Shown here one piece after another: positions 7,904 through 21,825 of a stretch of 64,000 nucleotides of DNA (position 1 is the stretch's first letter; the number at the start of each line of letters is the position of its first letter). The notes beneath the pieces are model-generated. The model saw only the letters and a program-made list of their open reading frames with translations. It searched no databases and was not told the origin of the DNA. The DNA comes from Sphaerisporangium sp. (lineage in GTDB: Bacteria; Actinomycetota; Actinomycetes; Streptosporangiales; Streptosporangiaceae). The DNA lies in contig JAOPYI010000239.1 in the NCBI GenBank assembly GCA_025964675.1, forward strand, positions 1 to 64,000, given 5' to 3'. The position numbers were made by a program, and so were the translations under genes.

Positions 7904-7992
7904 CCGTCTCCGCCCGCGCCACCCGATGGGGCCGGGTGATCCACGTTCGCGCGTGCTCCGATGCACGAGGCCGCCGGGCATCCGCACGGCGT

Positions 7993-8016
7993 TAGCCGGG
8001 GGGCGCCCCCCGGCTA
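7993..8016. terminator. Perfect 24-nt palindrome between convergent genes
   Basis: A perfect GC-rich palindrome (TAGCCGGGG...CCCCGGCTA) lies between the phosphotransferase (ending 7903) and the convergent hydrolase (ending 8077). It can serve as a bidirectional terminator. No T tract is present. Confidence 0.6.
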
Positions 8017-8076
8017 CACGCTCGGCCAGACGGTACAGCTCGGCCACGGTGAACGTTCCCTGCGTGGACCGTAAGG

Positions 8077-8892
8077 TCACTTCCCGGCGATGGCAGCCTC
8101 GATCGCCTTCGCAAAGTCATCGGGATGGGTCATGACCCCCTGGTGATCTCCCGGGAACTCGATGAGTGGTTCGCCGTACAGCTCGGCCAGCTTGGCGGCC
8201 GCCTCGTAGCACGGCAGGCCGTGCGAACCAGATCCACCCGCCCACACAACGCGGGTCGGCGCCCTCTTCAGCTCGTCGATATCGGGCACACCATGGGTGA
8301 ACTGCTGGAGCTGGTACTCGAAGTACAGCTCGAGGTTCTTCTTCATCTGTTCCATCACGGCCATGGTCTCCGGATTGGGCTCGCTCGGCTCCGGTTGCTC
8401 CTCAGGATCGACACCGACGACCTTGACGAACTTTCTCACCGCCGGGAACGCGCCTTCACTGCGGAAGGTGTCGACGACATCGTCGAAGAACTTTCGCCAT
8501 TCAGCGCCGTCCGGCAGCACGTCGATCGCAGCCGGCTCGTGCGCGACAAGTACCCGGACCTGCTCCGGGTGCCGGATGGCGAGCTCTATGCCGACCAGCG
8601 CGCCGCCGCTGGTGCCGAGGACGTACGCGGGCTCGGAGGTGACCTCGGCCAGCAGATGGTGCGCGTCCTCGCCGTGCACCTCGACACGCTGCTCCACGGG
8701 CTCGCCGTCCAGGCTGCTGCGCGTGTAGCCGCGGGGGTCGTAGGCCACGACCGTGTATCTCTGGGACAGGATCGGGACCATGCCCACGAAACTGGTGGCG
8801 TCGGCCGGCGCGCCGGTAATGAGCAGCAGGACGGGACCGGAACCGGTCACTTCGTAGTACAGCTGCGCACCGGGTACATCCAACGTTGGCAT
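8077..8892 (-). CDS. Alpha/beta hydrolase
   Basis: A 271-residue alpha/beta-hydrolase. The nucleophile elbow is GTSGGA (Ser at about residue 95), the oxyanion region is near ITGAPADA, and the catalytic His lies in GDHQG near the C-terminus. It is probably a cytoplasmic esterase or lyase acting on small molecules. The ATG at 8892 with GAGGAGAG upstream gives the normal N-terminus MPTLDVPGAQLYYE. The gene diverges from the ECF sigma factor at 9216 and carries copy B of the shared leader. M. tuberculosis SigG is likewise next to an alpha/beta hydrolase gene, which supports a functional link. Confidence 0.85.
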   Translation of the reverse strand: MPTLDVPGAQLYYEVTGSGPVLLLITGAPADATSFVGMVPILSQRYTVVAYDPRGYTRSSLDGEPVEQRVEVHGEDAHHLLAEVTSEPAYVLGTSGGALVGIELAIRHPEQVRVLVAHEPAAIDVLPDGAEWRKFFDDVVDTFRSEGAFPAVRKFVKVVGVDPEEQPEPSEPNPETMAVMEQMKKNLELYFEYQLQQFTHGVPDIDELKRAPTRVVWAGGSGSHGLPCYEAAAKLAELYGEPLIEFPGDHQGVMTHPDDFAKAIEAAIAGK

Positions 8893-8972
8893 AAGTCTCT
8901 CCTCTTCGTAGGTCCATCGCTGACTACAACCCGGCGACGAGTCGAAACTCATCGGCCTTGGACAGGGTTTCC
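8893..8972 (-). promoter_or_regulatory. Shared ECF-like promoter and leader, copy B (hydrolase)
   Basis: Read on the minus strand, GGAA (8972-8969) and CGATGA (8954-8949) are separated by 14 bp. A leader with GGGTTGTA (from 8932), CAGCGATGGA and a GAGGAGAG ribosome-binding site follows, ending at the hydrolase start. It aligns with copies at 5148-5234 and 10229-10316. The GGGTT arm can pair with GACCT (8914-8910) through two G-U pairs, weaker than in the other copies. The rest of the divergent spacer (8973-9215) shows no further feature I can support. Confidence 0.5.
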
Positions 8973-9215
8973 ACGATCTGCTCCGTGAAGAGAGCCCCGG
9001 GTGACAGCGCATCTCCATCTCGTGCCCCCCGCCTGGGGTGATCACTGTGGTCGGTTCGGTGCACCGGTTCTGCTCCTGCGGTTGGACCAGCCACCCTGCG
9101 CGGGTTCCATCGGCGGCGCAGGCCGACTCGGCGGTCCGGGTCGACATCCACGACGCGCTCGAAGATCGCTGCACCGCGTCAGTGAACCATCGGGGCTCGC
9201 GTAAGGTTTCGTGAG

Positions 9216-10235
9216 GTGAGCGAGGTTGGGCAGATGCTCGGGAACGACGCGCCCGGAGCGCGGCTTCTGGATGCCGCGCGGGCGGGTGACCCTGATGCCT
9301 TCGGGCATCTGGTCGATCCGTTCCGTGGTGAGCTGCAGGCGCACTGTTATCGGATGCTCGGATCGGTCCATGATGCCGAGGACGCGATCCAGGAAGCGCT
9401 GGTGCGCGCCTGGCGGGGTCTGGAGCGGTTCGACGACCGCGGCTCGATCCGGCCCTGGCTGTACAAGATCGCGACCAACAGGTGCCTGACGCTGATTGAA
9501 CGCCGGGGTCGCCGGGAGCTTCCCACCGATCTCAGCCCGGGTGCCGCACCGCTCGCCGAGACCTTGTGGCTCGAGCCGTACCCCGATGAGGGGTTGGGTG
9601 GGGCGGATCTGAGTCCTGAGGCCCGCTACGTGGCGCGTGAAGGGGTGGAGCTGGCCTTCGTCGCCGCGCTTCAGCACCTGTCGGCCCGCCCGCGGGCCGT
9701 CCTGGTGCTGCGGGAGGTCCTCGGATTCTCGGCGCGTGAGGTCGCGGACCTGCTGGAGACCACGGTCGCGTCGGTCAACAGCGCTCTGCAGCGAGCTCGC
9801 AAGGTCCTCGGCGGCCGGCTTCCCGGCATCAGCCAGCAGGCGACTCTGCGTTCCCTGGATGAAGAGAGTCTTCGAAGGCTGGCGGACAAGTACGCGACCG
9901 CGTGGGAGATCGGCGACGTCGAGGCCATCGTGGCGATGCTGACCGACGACGCCAAGTACGCGATGCCGCCGTTGACCGAATGGTACGAAGGCCACGATGG
10001 CATCAGAGCCTTCCTGGTCGAGCGGCCGCTGACCCGGCGATGGCGCTTCCTCCGGGCGAACGCGAACGGGCAGCTCGCGTTCGGCACCTACATGTGGGAC
10101 GAGGACAGAGCCGTCTACGTCGCGGCGGGGCTCGACCTGCTCGCGCTGCGCGGCACGAAGATCGCCGAGGTCGTCTCGTTCCTGACGCCGGAGATCTTCG
10201 CCATGTTCGGTCTCCCCGACGAGATTACGGAGTAA
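9216..10235 (+). CDS. ECF sigma factor with C-terminal SnoaL-like domain
   Basis: A 339-residue sigma-70 family protein. Region 2 covers about residues 20-90 ([20 protein letters not shown] is the core-binding helix). Region 4 covers about 145-200 ([15 protein letters not shown] is the HTH). A C-terminal SnoaL/NTF2-like domain (about 220-330) follows and is known in related ECF groups to modulate activity in place of an anti-sigma factor. It resembles the TIGR02960/SigG-like group. The start is a GTG at 9216; an ATG at 9234 is an alternative. No anti-sigma gene is adjacent. The candidate promoters at 5148, 8972 and 10229 make it the obvious regulator of its neighbours. Confidence 0.88.
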   Translation: MSEVGQMLGNDAPGARLLDAARAGDPDAFGHLVDPFRGELQAHCYRMLGSVHDAEDAIQEALVRAWRGLERFDDRGSIRPWLYKIATNRCLTLIERRGRRELPTDLSPGAAPLAETLWLEPYPDEGLGGADLSPEARYVAREGVELAFVAALQHLSARPRAVLVLREVLGFSAREVADLLETTVASVNSALQRARKVLGGRLPGISQQATLRSLDEESLRRLADKYATAWEIGDVEAIVAMLTDDAKYAMPPLTEWYEGHDGIRAFLVERPLTRRWRFLRANANGQLAFGTYMWDEDRAVYVAAGLDLLALRGTKIAEVVSFLTPEIFAMFGLPDEITE

Positions 10236-10316
10236 TCCGGCCTCGGGCGATGAGTTCGGAGCCTTCCGCGGGTTGTACGCGGTGACGGAACCCGATCGAT
10301 TCGCAGGAGGCGGACC
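10229..10316 (+). promoter_or_regulatory. Shared ECF-like promoter and leader, copy C (broken SDR)
   Basis: GGAG (10229-10232) and CGATGA (10248-10253) are separated by 15 bp. The -35 overlaps the last codons of the sigma gene. The leader has GGGTT (10270-10274) and AACCC (10289-10293), able to form the same hairpin as copy A, then AGGAGG (10305-10310) and ATG at 10317. Its sequence is close to copy A along the whole leader. Confidence 0.6.
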
Positions 10317-10372
10317 ATGTTGCTCGAAGGCAGGAACGCGATCATCTACGGAGGAGGCGGCTCGGTCGGAGG
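10317..10372 (+). pseudogene. SDR oxidoreductase, 5' fragment
   Basis: The ATG at 10317 with AGGAGG upstream starts MLLEGRNAIIYGGGGSVGGA, the first beta strand and Gly-rich NAD(P) loop of an atypical SDR (YGGGGSIG type). After about 19 codons the homology stops where minus-strand IS3 sequence begins. The rest of the gene is not in the window. It lies directly downstream of the ECF sigma gene. Confidence 0.6.
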
Positions 10373-10660
10373 TGCCGGCGAACACTCGGCCGGCGATCGC
10401 GCCATTTATAGAACCAGGACTGCGAGACCCCCAAGATCCGGCAGGCCACCGCGTGGGGAACGTCGTACTCGGTCTTCTGGCAGGCGATGAAGGCCGCATG
10501 CGCTCACCCGCCCGTCGCCTCCTTCACCCCCAAGACCACCGAGCGCTTGAGCACACCCGCGCTCCATCCCCAGCTCGGTGAGCTCCTTGGCCCACTCGGC
10601 TTTCTGCCGGCGCAGCCGCGCCGGTTCCTCCTGCTCGGACTGGGTCAGCTCACTCCCTAC
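10373..10660 (-). mobile_element. IS3-family remnant (OrfA end and OrfB start), decayed
   Basis: On the minus strand, ARLRRQKAEWAKELTELGMER, then after a one-base insertion VLKRSVVLGVKEATGG and a stop, match the C-terminus of an IS3 OrfA. The next block, FIACQKTEYDVPHAV then ACRILGVSQSWFYKWRDRRP, matches the N-terminus of OrfB. The DDE catalytic domain is absent. The OrfA end is frameshifted and the OrfB start is scrambled, so the element is dead. It truncates the SDR at 10317. Confidence 0.75.
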
Positions 10661-10831
10661 CGGGTCCGCCTGGGTTTTCGCCGACTCCGCGCAAAGCTCG
10701 GTACTCCCGCCGGCTCACCGAAACTCTCCCGGCCAGGACCCGGTCGCCCCAAGGGATCGAAGAACCGGCCAAAAGCCAAGAGACCGCCCTACCGCAAGAC
10801 TGCCCCAGCCGACAACGAACACCGAGAGTGA
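10661..10831 (+). mobile_element. Transposase C-terminal remnant
   Basis: The plus-strand frame ending at 10831 encodes FRRLRAKLGTPAGSPK followed by SRPGPGRPKGSKNRPKAK. This is the basic tail (GPGRPxGSKNRxxA) seen at the end of several actinobacterial transposases. Nothing upstream in this frame is convincing. It lies in the opposite orientation to the IS3 remnant it abuts, so it is a second, independent transposon scar. Confidence 0.5.
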
Positions 10832-10872
10832 CGATAGAAGGTTAAATCGCAAGCTTAGTCACCCGGAAGATC

Positions 10873-10904
10873 AAAAAGGCCACTTCCCTCAATGGGAAAT
10901 GGCC
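10873..10904 (-). terminator. Rho-independent terminator of tRNA-Ile
   Basis: Arms 10878-10888 and 10894-10904 pair over 11 bp with one G-U pair around a 5-nt loop. On the minus strand they are followed by TTTTT (10877-10873). It starts 11 nt after the tRNA 3' end. It is one of the few terminators here with a true T tract. Confidence 0.85.
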
Positions 10905-10915
10905 TCTGATCTGGG

Positions 10916-10989
10916 TGGGGCTACCAGGACTTGAACCTGGGACCTCTTCCTTATCAGGGAAGCGCTCTAACCGTCTGAGCTATAGCCCC
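10916..10989 (-). tRNA. tRNA-Ile (anticodon GAT)
   Basis: A 74-nt cloverleaf on the minus strand: acceptor stem GGGGCTA/TAGCCCC, D-arm AGCTCAGACGGTTAGAGC, anticodon loop CTGATAA (GAT at 10955-10953), T-arm GGTTCAAGTCC, discriminator A. CCA is not encoded. tRNA-Ile downstream of gyrA and the DUF3566 gene is the conserved actinobacterial arrangement. The tRNA-Ala that usually follows is missing; accessory DNA with transposon scars begins just beyond the terminator. Confidence 0.97.
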
Positions 10990-11196
10990 GCTGAGCGGCG
11001 CAGAGAAGACTATCGCCTCCGCAGGGCGGAAGCGAACTGTCTTACTGACAGGGAAAAGCTTACCGTGCTCTGAGGCCGCCCGTGCCAATGGGAAGCACTC
11101 GTTATCGTCCAGCGGCCGGGGGCCGGGCATCGTGCCAGGCCGGACGCCGGGCATCGCCCAAGGCCGGAGCCGGAGAGACGGCGGGAATGCGGGGAG

Positions 11197-11233
11197 TGCC
11201 GTTGAGGGTGTCCGACGGGGGCCCTCAACGGCA
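11197..11233 (-). terminator. Hairpin terminator of the gyrase operon
   Basis: Perfect 12-nt arms (11197-11208 and 11222-11233) flank a 13-nt loop, starting 11 nt after the DUF3566 stop in the direction of transcription. There is no T tract. Confidence 0.6.
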
Positions 11234-11243
11234 TCTCGAAGGC

Positions 11244-12319
11244 CTACTCAGCCTCGCTGAAGGTCACTTCGACGCCGCCCACCAAGTCGGAGGCGACGTT
11301 GTAGATGACCGCCCCGAGCGTGGACAGCGCGGTGATCAGCACGACGTTCACCGCACCCAGGAGAGCGGTGTAGCCGAGGATCCGTACGGGTTCGAACCAC
11401 GACTTGATGTCGATGCCGCTGGTCGTCTTGCCGTCGGGCACGGTGAGCTGCGTCACGGTGTTCACGATGGAGTCGAAGACGCCGAGCGCCGACAGCACGC
11501 CGTACAGGACGGCGACGGCCACGAACAGCACCACGAAGCAGACGAGCGAGACGACGAAGCTGAACTTCATCGCCGACCACGGCTCGACCCTGCGGAGCAC
11601 CAGGTGGGCCTTGCGCGGCGCCTTGGAAGGCGCCGGCTTGTCCCGCTGCTCGGAACGCCCGAGCATCGGCTCGGGCGTGGCCAGGGCCGATACGGCCCCG
11701 AGGCCGCCCTGCTTAGACCCGGAACCAGGACGCGAGCCAGGACCGGCAGCGGACGCCGGACCGGTGCGGCCGCCGGGACCGGCCGCACCGCCAGAGCCCA
11801 GCGAGCCATCGGAGCCCGATCTGCCACCCAGGCCGGGCGTGCGGCCCGAACCCGGCGTGCCGCCGGCGCCAGGCGAGCCGGCAGCGGGAGAGCCGCCGGG
11901 ACCGAGGCGTGCGCCGCCGGGGCGGGGAGTGGTCGCCGGGCCGGGAGGGCTGGCGGGAGCCGCCGCACCACCCGCAGGCGGCTTCTGCGAGGGCCTGGTG
12001 GGGCCACCACCGTCAGGAGACGGCGACCAGTCGGGAACGGAGGACGAACGGATGCGCAGGGTGGCGTCTCCGTCCTCGCCGTCCCCAGCAGGGGTCACCG
12101 CGTCTTCGTCACTGGACACGACGACAACCCTGTCATCACTCTGGTCAACCGGAGGGCGCACCTTGCCCGTACTTTCCGAGGAGTTCACGCTCTCCGTCAC
12201 CTGGTTGCGGCTCGAAGAGTTCACCGAGGAGGCGGGGCGAGCTCCCTTGGACGTGTTGCGCTTACGGTTCGCGGGCGTGCCGGGTGGTTGACCGGAACCA
12301 CCAGAGTTGGCCTGAGGGG

Positions 12320-12323
<4 letters not shown>
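11244..12323 (-). CDS. DUF3566 transmembrane protein
   Basis: A 359-residue protein. The first roughly 220 residues are a disordered Pro/Gly/Ser-rich region. The C-terminal third is the DUF3566 domain, with two membrane segments (about residues 255-280 and 315-345) joined by an extracytoplasmic loop. The ATG at 12323 overlaps the gyrA stop (ATGA). This is the orthologue by position of mycobacterial Rv0007, and its role is not established. Presence in the gyrBA operon links its expression to gyrase. Confidence 0.85.
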
Positions 12324-14821
<2,498 letters not shown>

Positions 14822-14863
14822 GGGTGCAATGTCCTTTTCGAAGACGAGTCTCTACGGCTACCG

Positions 14864-17649
<2,786 letters not shown>

Positions 17650-17660
<11 letters not shown>

Positions 17661-18837
17661 GGGTGACGCTCCCTTCGGCGACGTCGAACCGGGCGCCCGC
17701 GAGCTGCGGGGGGACGTCCTCGGGCACCGCCGCGGTGATCAGGACCTGCTCGGCGGGGGCCACGATGTCGGCCAGGCTGCGGCGCCTGCGCGAGTCGAGC
17801 TCGGCGAACACGTCGTCGAGGATCAGCACGGGGTCACCGCCCTCCGCCTTGAGCAGGTCGTACGCGGCGAGGCGCAGGGCCAGCGCGAACGACCAGGACT
17901 CGCCGTGGCTGGCGTAGCCACGCGCGGGAAGCTCGCCGAGCCGGAGCAGCAGGTCGTCGCGGTGGGGCCCGACGAGGGTCACGCCACGCTCCAGCTCGGA
18001 CTGCCGGACCTCGAGCAGGCCGGCCAGCAGGGCCTGCTCCAGGGCCGCGCGGTCGACCACAGCGGGCGCCTCGGGGGTCACCGGCGCGGTGCCGCGGTAT
18101 TCCATGTCGGCGGGCGCCGATGAGGGCGCCAGCATGGCGTACGCCTTGGCCACGAGCGGGCGCAGCGCCTCCACCAGCTCCAGCCGTGCGGCGAGCAGCT
18201 CGGCGCCGTGGCGGGCGAGGTGGGCGTCCCAGACCTCGAGCGTGCTGAGCGCGTCACCGGCGCCGGCGGCCGAGAACCCCGCCTCGGCCTCCTGGCGGCG
18301 GGAGCTCTGCCTGCGCCCCGGCCTCGCGTGCATGGCGCTGCGCAGCAGGGCGCTCCGCTGCTTGAGCACCCGGTCGTAGTCGGCCCGCACCCCGGCGAAG
18401 CGCGGCGCGCGCGCGACCAGAAGATCGTCGAGGAACCCGCGCCTGTCGGCCGGATCGCCCTTCACGAGCGCGAGATCCTCGGGGGCGAACAGCACCGTGC
18501 GCAGCACGCCGAGGACGTCGCGCGGCCGGGGCACCGCCGAGCGGTTGAGCCTGGCACGGTTGGCCCGGCCCGGGTTGATCTCCAGCTCGACCAGAGCCCG
18601 GCGGTCATCGCGGACCACCACGGAGCGGACGATGGCCCGCGTGGCGCCCTGTCGCACCAGGGGGGCATCGGTGGCCACCCGGAAGCTCCCGAGCGTCGCC
18701 ACGTAGCCCAGGGCCTCGACCAGGTTGGTCTTGCCCTGCCCGTTGGGGCCGACGAACGCCGTCACCCCCGGCTCCAGGGCCAGCTCCACGGCGGAGTAGG
18801 ACCGGAAGTCGGTCAGCGACAGGTGGGCGACATGCAC
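17650..18837 (-). CDS. recF: DNA replication and repair protein RecF
   Basis: A 395-residue SMC-like ATPase that loads RecA at gaps together with RecO and RecR. The Walker A is GPNGQGKTN at about residue 30, the Walker B is [11 protein letters not shown] near residue 340, and FRSYSAVEL is conserved near the N-terminus. The ATG at 18837 gives the usual [14 protein letters not shown] start. It overlaps dciA. The 227-bp spacer before gnd (18838-19064) shows no gene. Confidence 0.97.
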
Positions 18838-19064
18838 CCCACGAAGGTTAGTGCGCCACTACGACAACATCAGCACAAAGGACATCCCATGTCATCGCGA
18901 GTCTCCTCGGCCGCCCCGGAGACCATGGCAGGCGCGTACGGGGCCGACCGGGCGACAGGAGGCGCGACGCGACGCCTGAGGGCGTGCTGGCGGCGTTCCA
19001 ACGGCGGTGGGGACCAGGGAGGGACCGGTACGGGGGCGCGCCGACCGGTCCTGTGCCTGAGGCG

Positions 19065-20009
<945 letters not shown>

Positions 20010-20103
20010 CGCATCCACCCCTCGTGAAGGTCTCCATCATCCACGACCCACCGCACGCGCTTTACCCCGCCCCGCCGTGCGAAACCAGGCGGACGACGGG
20101 ATC

Positions 20104-21240
20104 CTAGCTCGACAGGCGGATCGGCATGATCAGGTAGCGGTAGTCGGGCGTGATGCCGTCGTCCACAGGCTTGCCGCCGGTGAGGATGGCCGGCTTGGTC
20201 GACGTGGTGAACTGCAGACGGGCCACATCGGAGTCGATCGCGCCGAGCCCTTCGAGCAGGAACTGGTGGTTGAAGGCGATGTTGATCTCGTCGCCGTCGA
20301 AGTCGACGGGAAGCACCTCGACCGCCTGAGCCTCGTCGCCGCTTCCGGCCTCCAGCACGACCTCGCCTCCGTGGAAGGCCAGACGCACCGGGGTGTTGCG
20401 CTCGGCGACCAGCGCGACACGCTTGACCGCCTCGACGAAGGCCGCGGTCGCGAGGTCGGCGTGGGCGGAGAACTCCGTCGGCAGCAACGAGCGGTACTTC
20501 GGGAACTCCGGGTCGAGGAGCCGGGTGGTGGTGCGCCGACCGGCGCTGGAGAACCCGATCATACCTTCGCCGGTGCCGCCCGTGGAGCTGAGCGCGATCT
20601 CGACCTCGGCGCCCGTGGTCAGTGACTTCGCCGTGTCGGCGAGGGTCCTGCCGGGGATCATCGCGATGGCCGAGAAGTCTGGCTGGTCCGGCTGCCACTT
20701 CAGCTCGCGCACGGCGAGGCGGTACCGGTCGGTCGCGGCGAGGGTGACGGTCTCGCCTTCGATCTCCATGCGGACGCCGGTGAGCATGGGCAGCGTGTCG
20801 TCCTTGCCCGCCGCGACGGCGACCTGGGCGACGGCCGAGGAGAAGATGTCGCTGCCGACCCGGCCCGCCGCGGGGGGCATCGTCGGCAGCGACGGGTAGT
20901 CCTCGGCGGGCATCGTCAACAGGGTGAACCTCGCGCTTCCACACGTGACGACGGCCTTGGCGCCCTCCACCAGGAAGTCCACAGGCTGTGCGGGGAGCGC
21001 GCGGGTGATCTCGGCGAGCAGGCGGCCGGAGACCAGCACCAGGCCGGGGTCACCGGTCTGCAGCTCGAGGGTCACCTCGGCGGAGACCTCGTAGTCGAAT
21101 CCCGAGAGCTTGAGCTGCTGCTGCTCGGTCACCTCCAGCCGCATGCCGGCGAGCACGGGCACGGACGGCCTCGCGGGCAGGCTGCGTGCGGTCCACGCGA
21201 CCGCCTCTGCGAGTACGTCTCGGTCGACACGGAACATCAC
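20104..21240 (-). CDS. dnaN: DNA polymerase III sliding clamp (beta subunit)
   Basis: A 378-residue beta clamp of three repeated domains that forms a ring dimer on DNA and tethers PolIII. It starts at GTG 21240, with an adjacent ATG at 21237, downstream of AGGAGG (MMFRVDRDVLAEAVAWTARS). The C-terminus YRYLIMPIRLSS matches the conserved end of the clamp, which closes the ligand groove. It sits next to oriC, with dnaA on the other side. Confidence 0.97.
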   Translation of the reverse strand: MMFRVDRDVLAEAVAWTARSLPARPSVPVLAGMRLEVTEQQQLKLSGFDYEVSAEVTLELQTGDPGLVLVSGRLLAEITRALPAQPVDFLVEGAKAVVTCGSARFTLLTMPAEDYPSLPTMPPAAGRVGSDIFSSAVAQVAVAAGKDDTLPMLTGVRMEIEGETVTLAATDRYRLAVRELKWQPDQPDFSAIAMIPGRTLADTAKSLTTGAEVEIALSSTGGTGEGMIGFSSAGRRTTTRLLDPEFPKYRSLLPTEFSAHADLATAAFVEAVKRVALVAERNTPVRLAFHGGEVVLEAGSGDEAQAVEVLPVDFDGDEINIAFNHQFLLEGLGAIDSDVARLQFTTSTKPAILTGGKPVDDGITPDYRYLIMPIRLSS

Positions 21241-21364
21241 GGGGATCGGCCTCCTGTTGGTTCGTCTGCGACTTCGTCGCGGTCTTCATCCCGGCTCGAC
21301 TGCTCCGCGCCGTTGATTCAAGTCTTCACTCTCCCGCACGGGAGGACCGCGAGAACCCTTCTAT

Positions 21365-21825
21365 GAGTCTTGAGTTCTTAGTAGAGAGAGATACAGGTCA
21401 TCGCATTAGGGGGGGTGGATACTGTGGAAGTCTAATGTCTTCCCAGGTCAGCGGCTCTTTTTTGTCCACCGGGCCTGTGGGTGAACGGTGGGTATCCAAG
21501 CCCCGCCTGGGGATGACCGAGCGTTGCACACAGGCTGTCCCCAGATTCGGGGGTCTTCATCCACCGGTCATCCACGAGGTTTCCACCGGTTATCCACGGG
21601 GTAAAACGGACGCCCGGGTGTGCCCTCCGACGCTACCCACAGGGCGTCCCCAGGTCATCCACGAGTAGTCCACAAGTCTTCCCCAGGATGTCCCCAGAGT
21701 TGTCCCCAGGCCGGGAACGCCACTCTCACCGAGCGTTCGCTTGCTTGGTCGCGTTTCGCGGGGGAATTCGTCCATTCACCGGTCCTGTGCCCTGATCCAC
21801 AGAGATATCCACAGGCTGTGGATCA
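21365..21825. other. Chromosomal replication origin (oriC)
   Basis: The dnaN-dnaA spacer contains many DnaA boxes and near-boxes. They include TTGTCCACC (21472-21480), TTATCCACG (21590-21598), TAGTCCACA (21666-21674), further copies such as TCATCCAC near 21559 and 21569, and a back-to-back pair in TATCCACAGGCTGTGGAT (21806-21823). The stretch at about 21365-21410 is less GC-rich than its surroundings and could be the unwinding element. The position between dnaA and dnaN is that of known actinobacterial origins. Confidence 0.9.
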
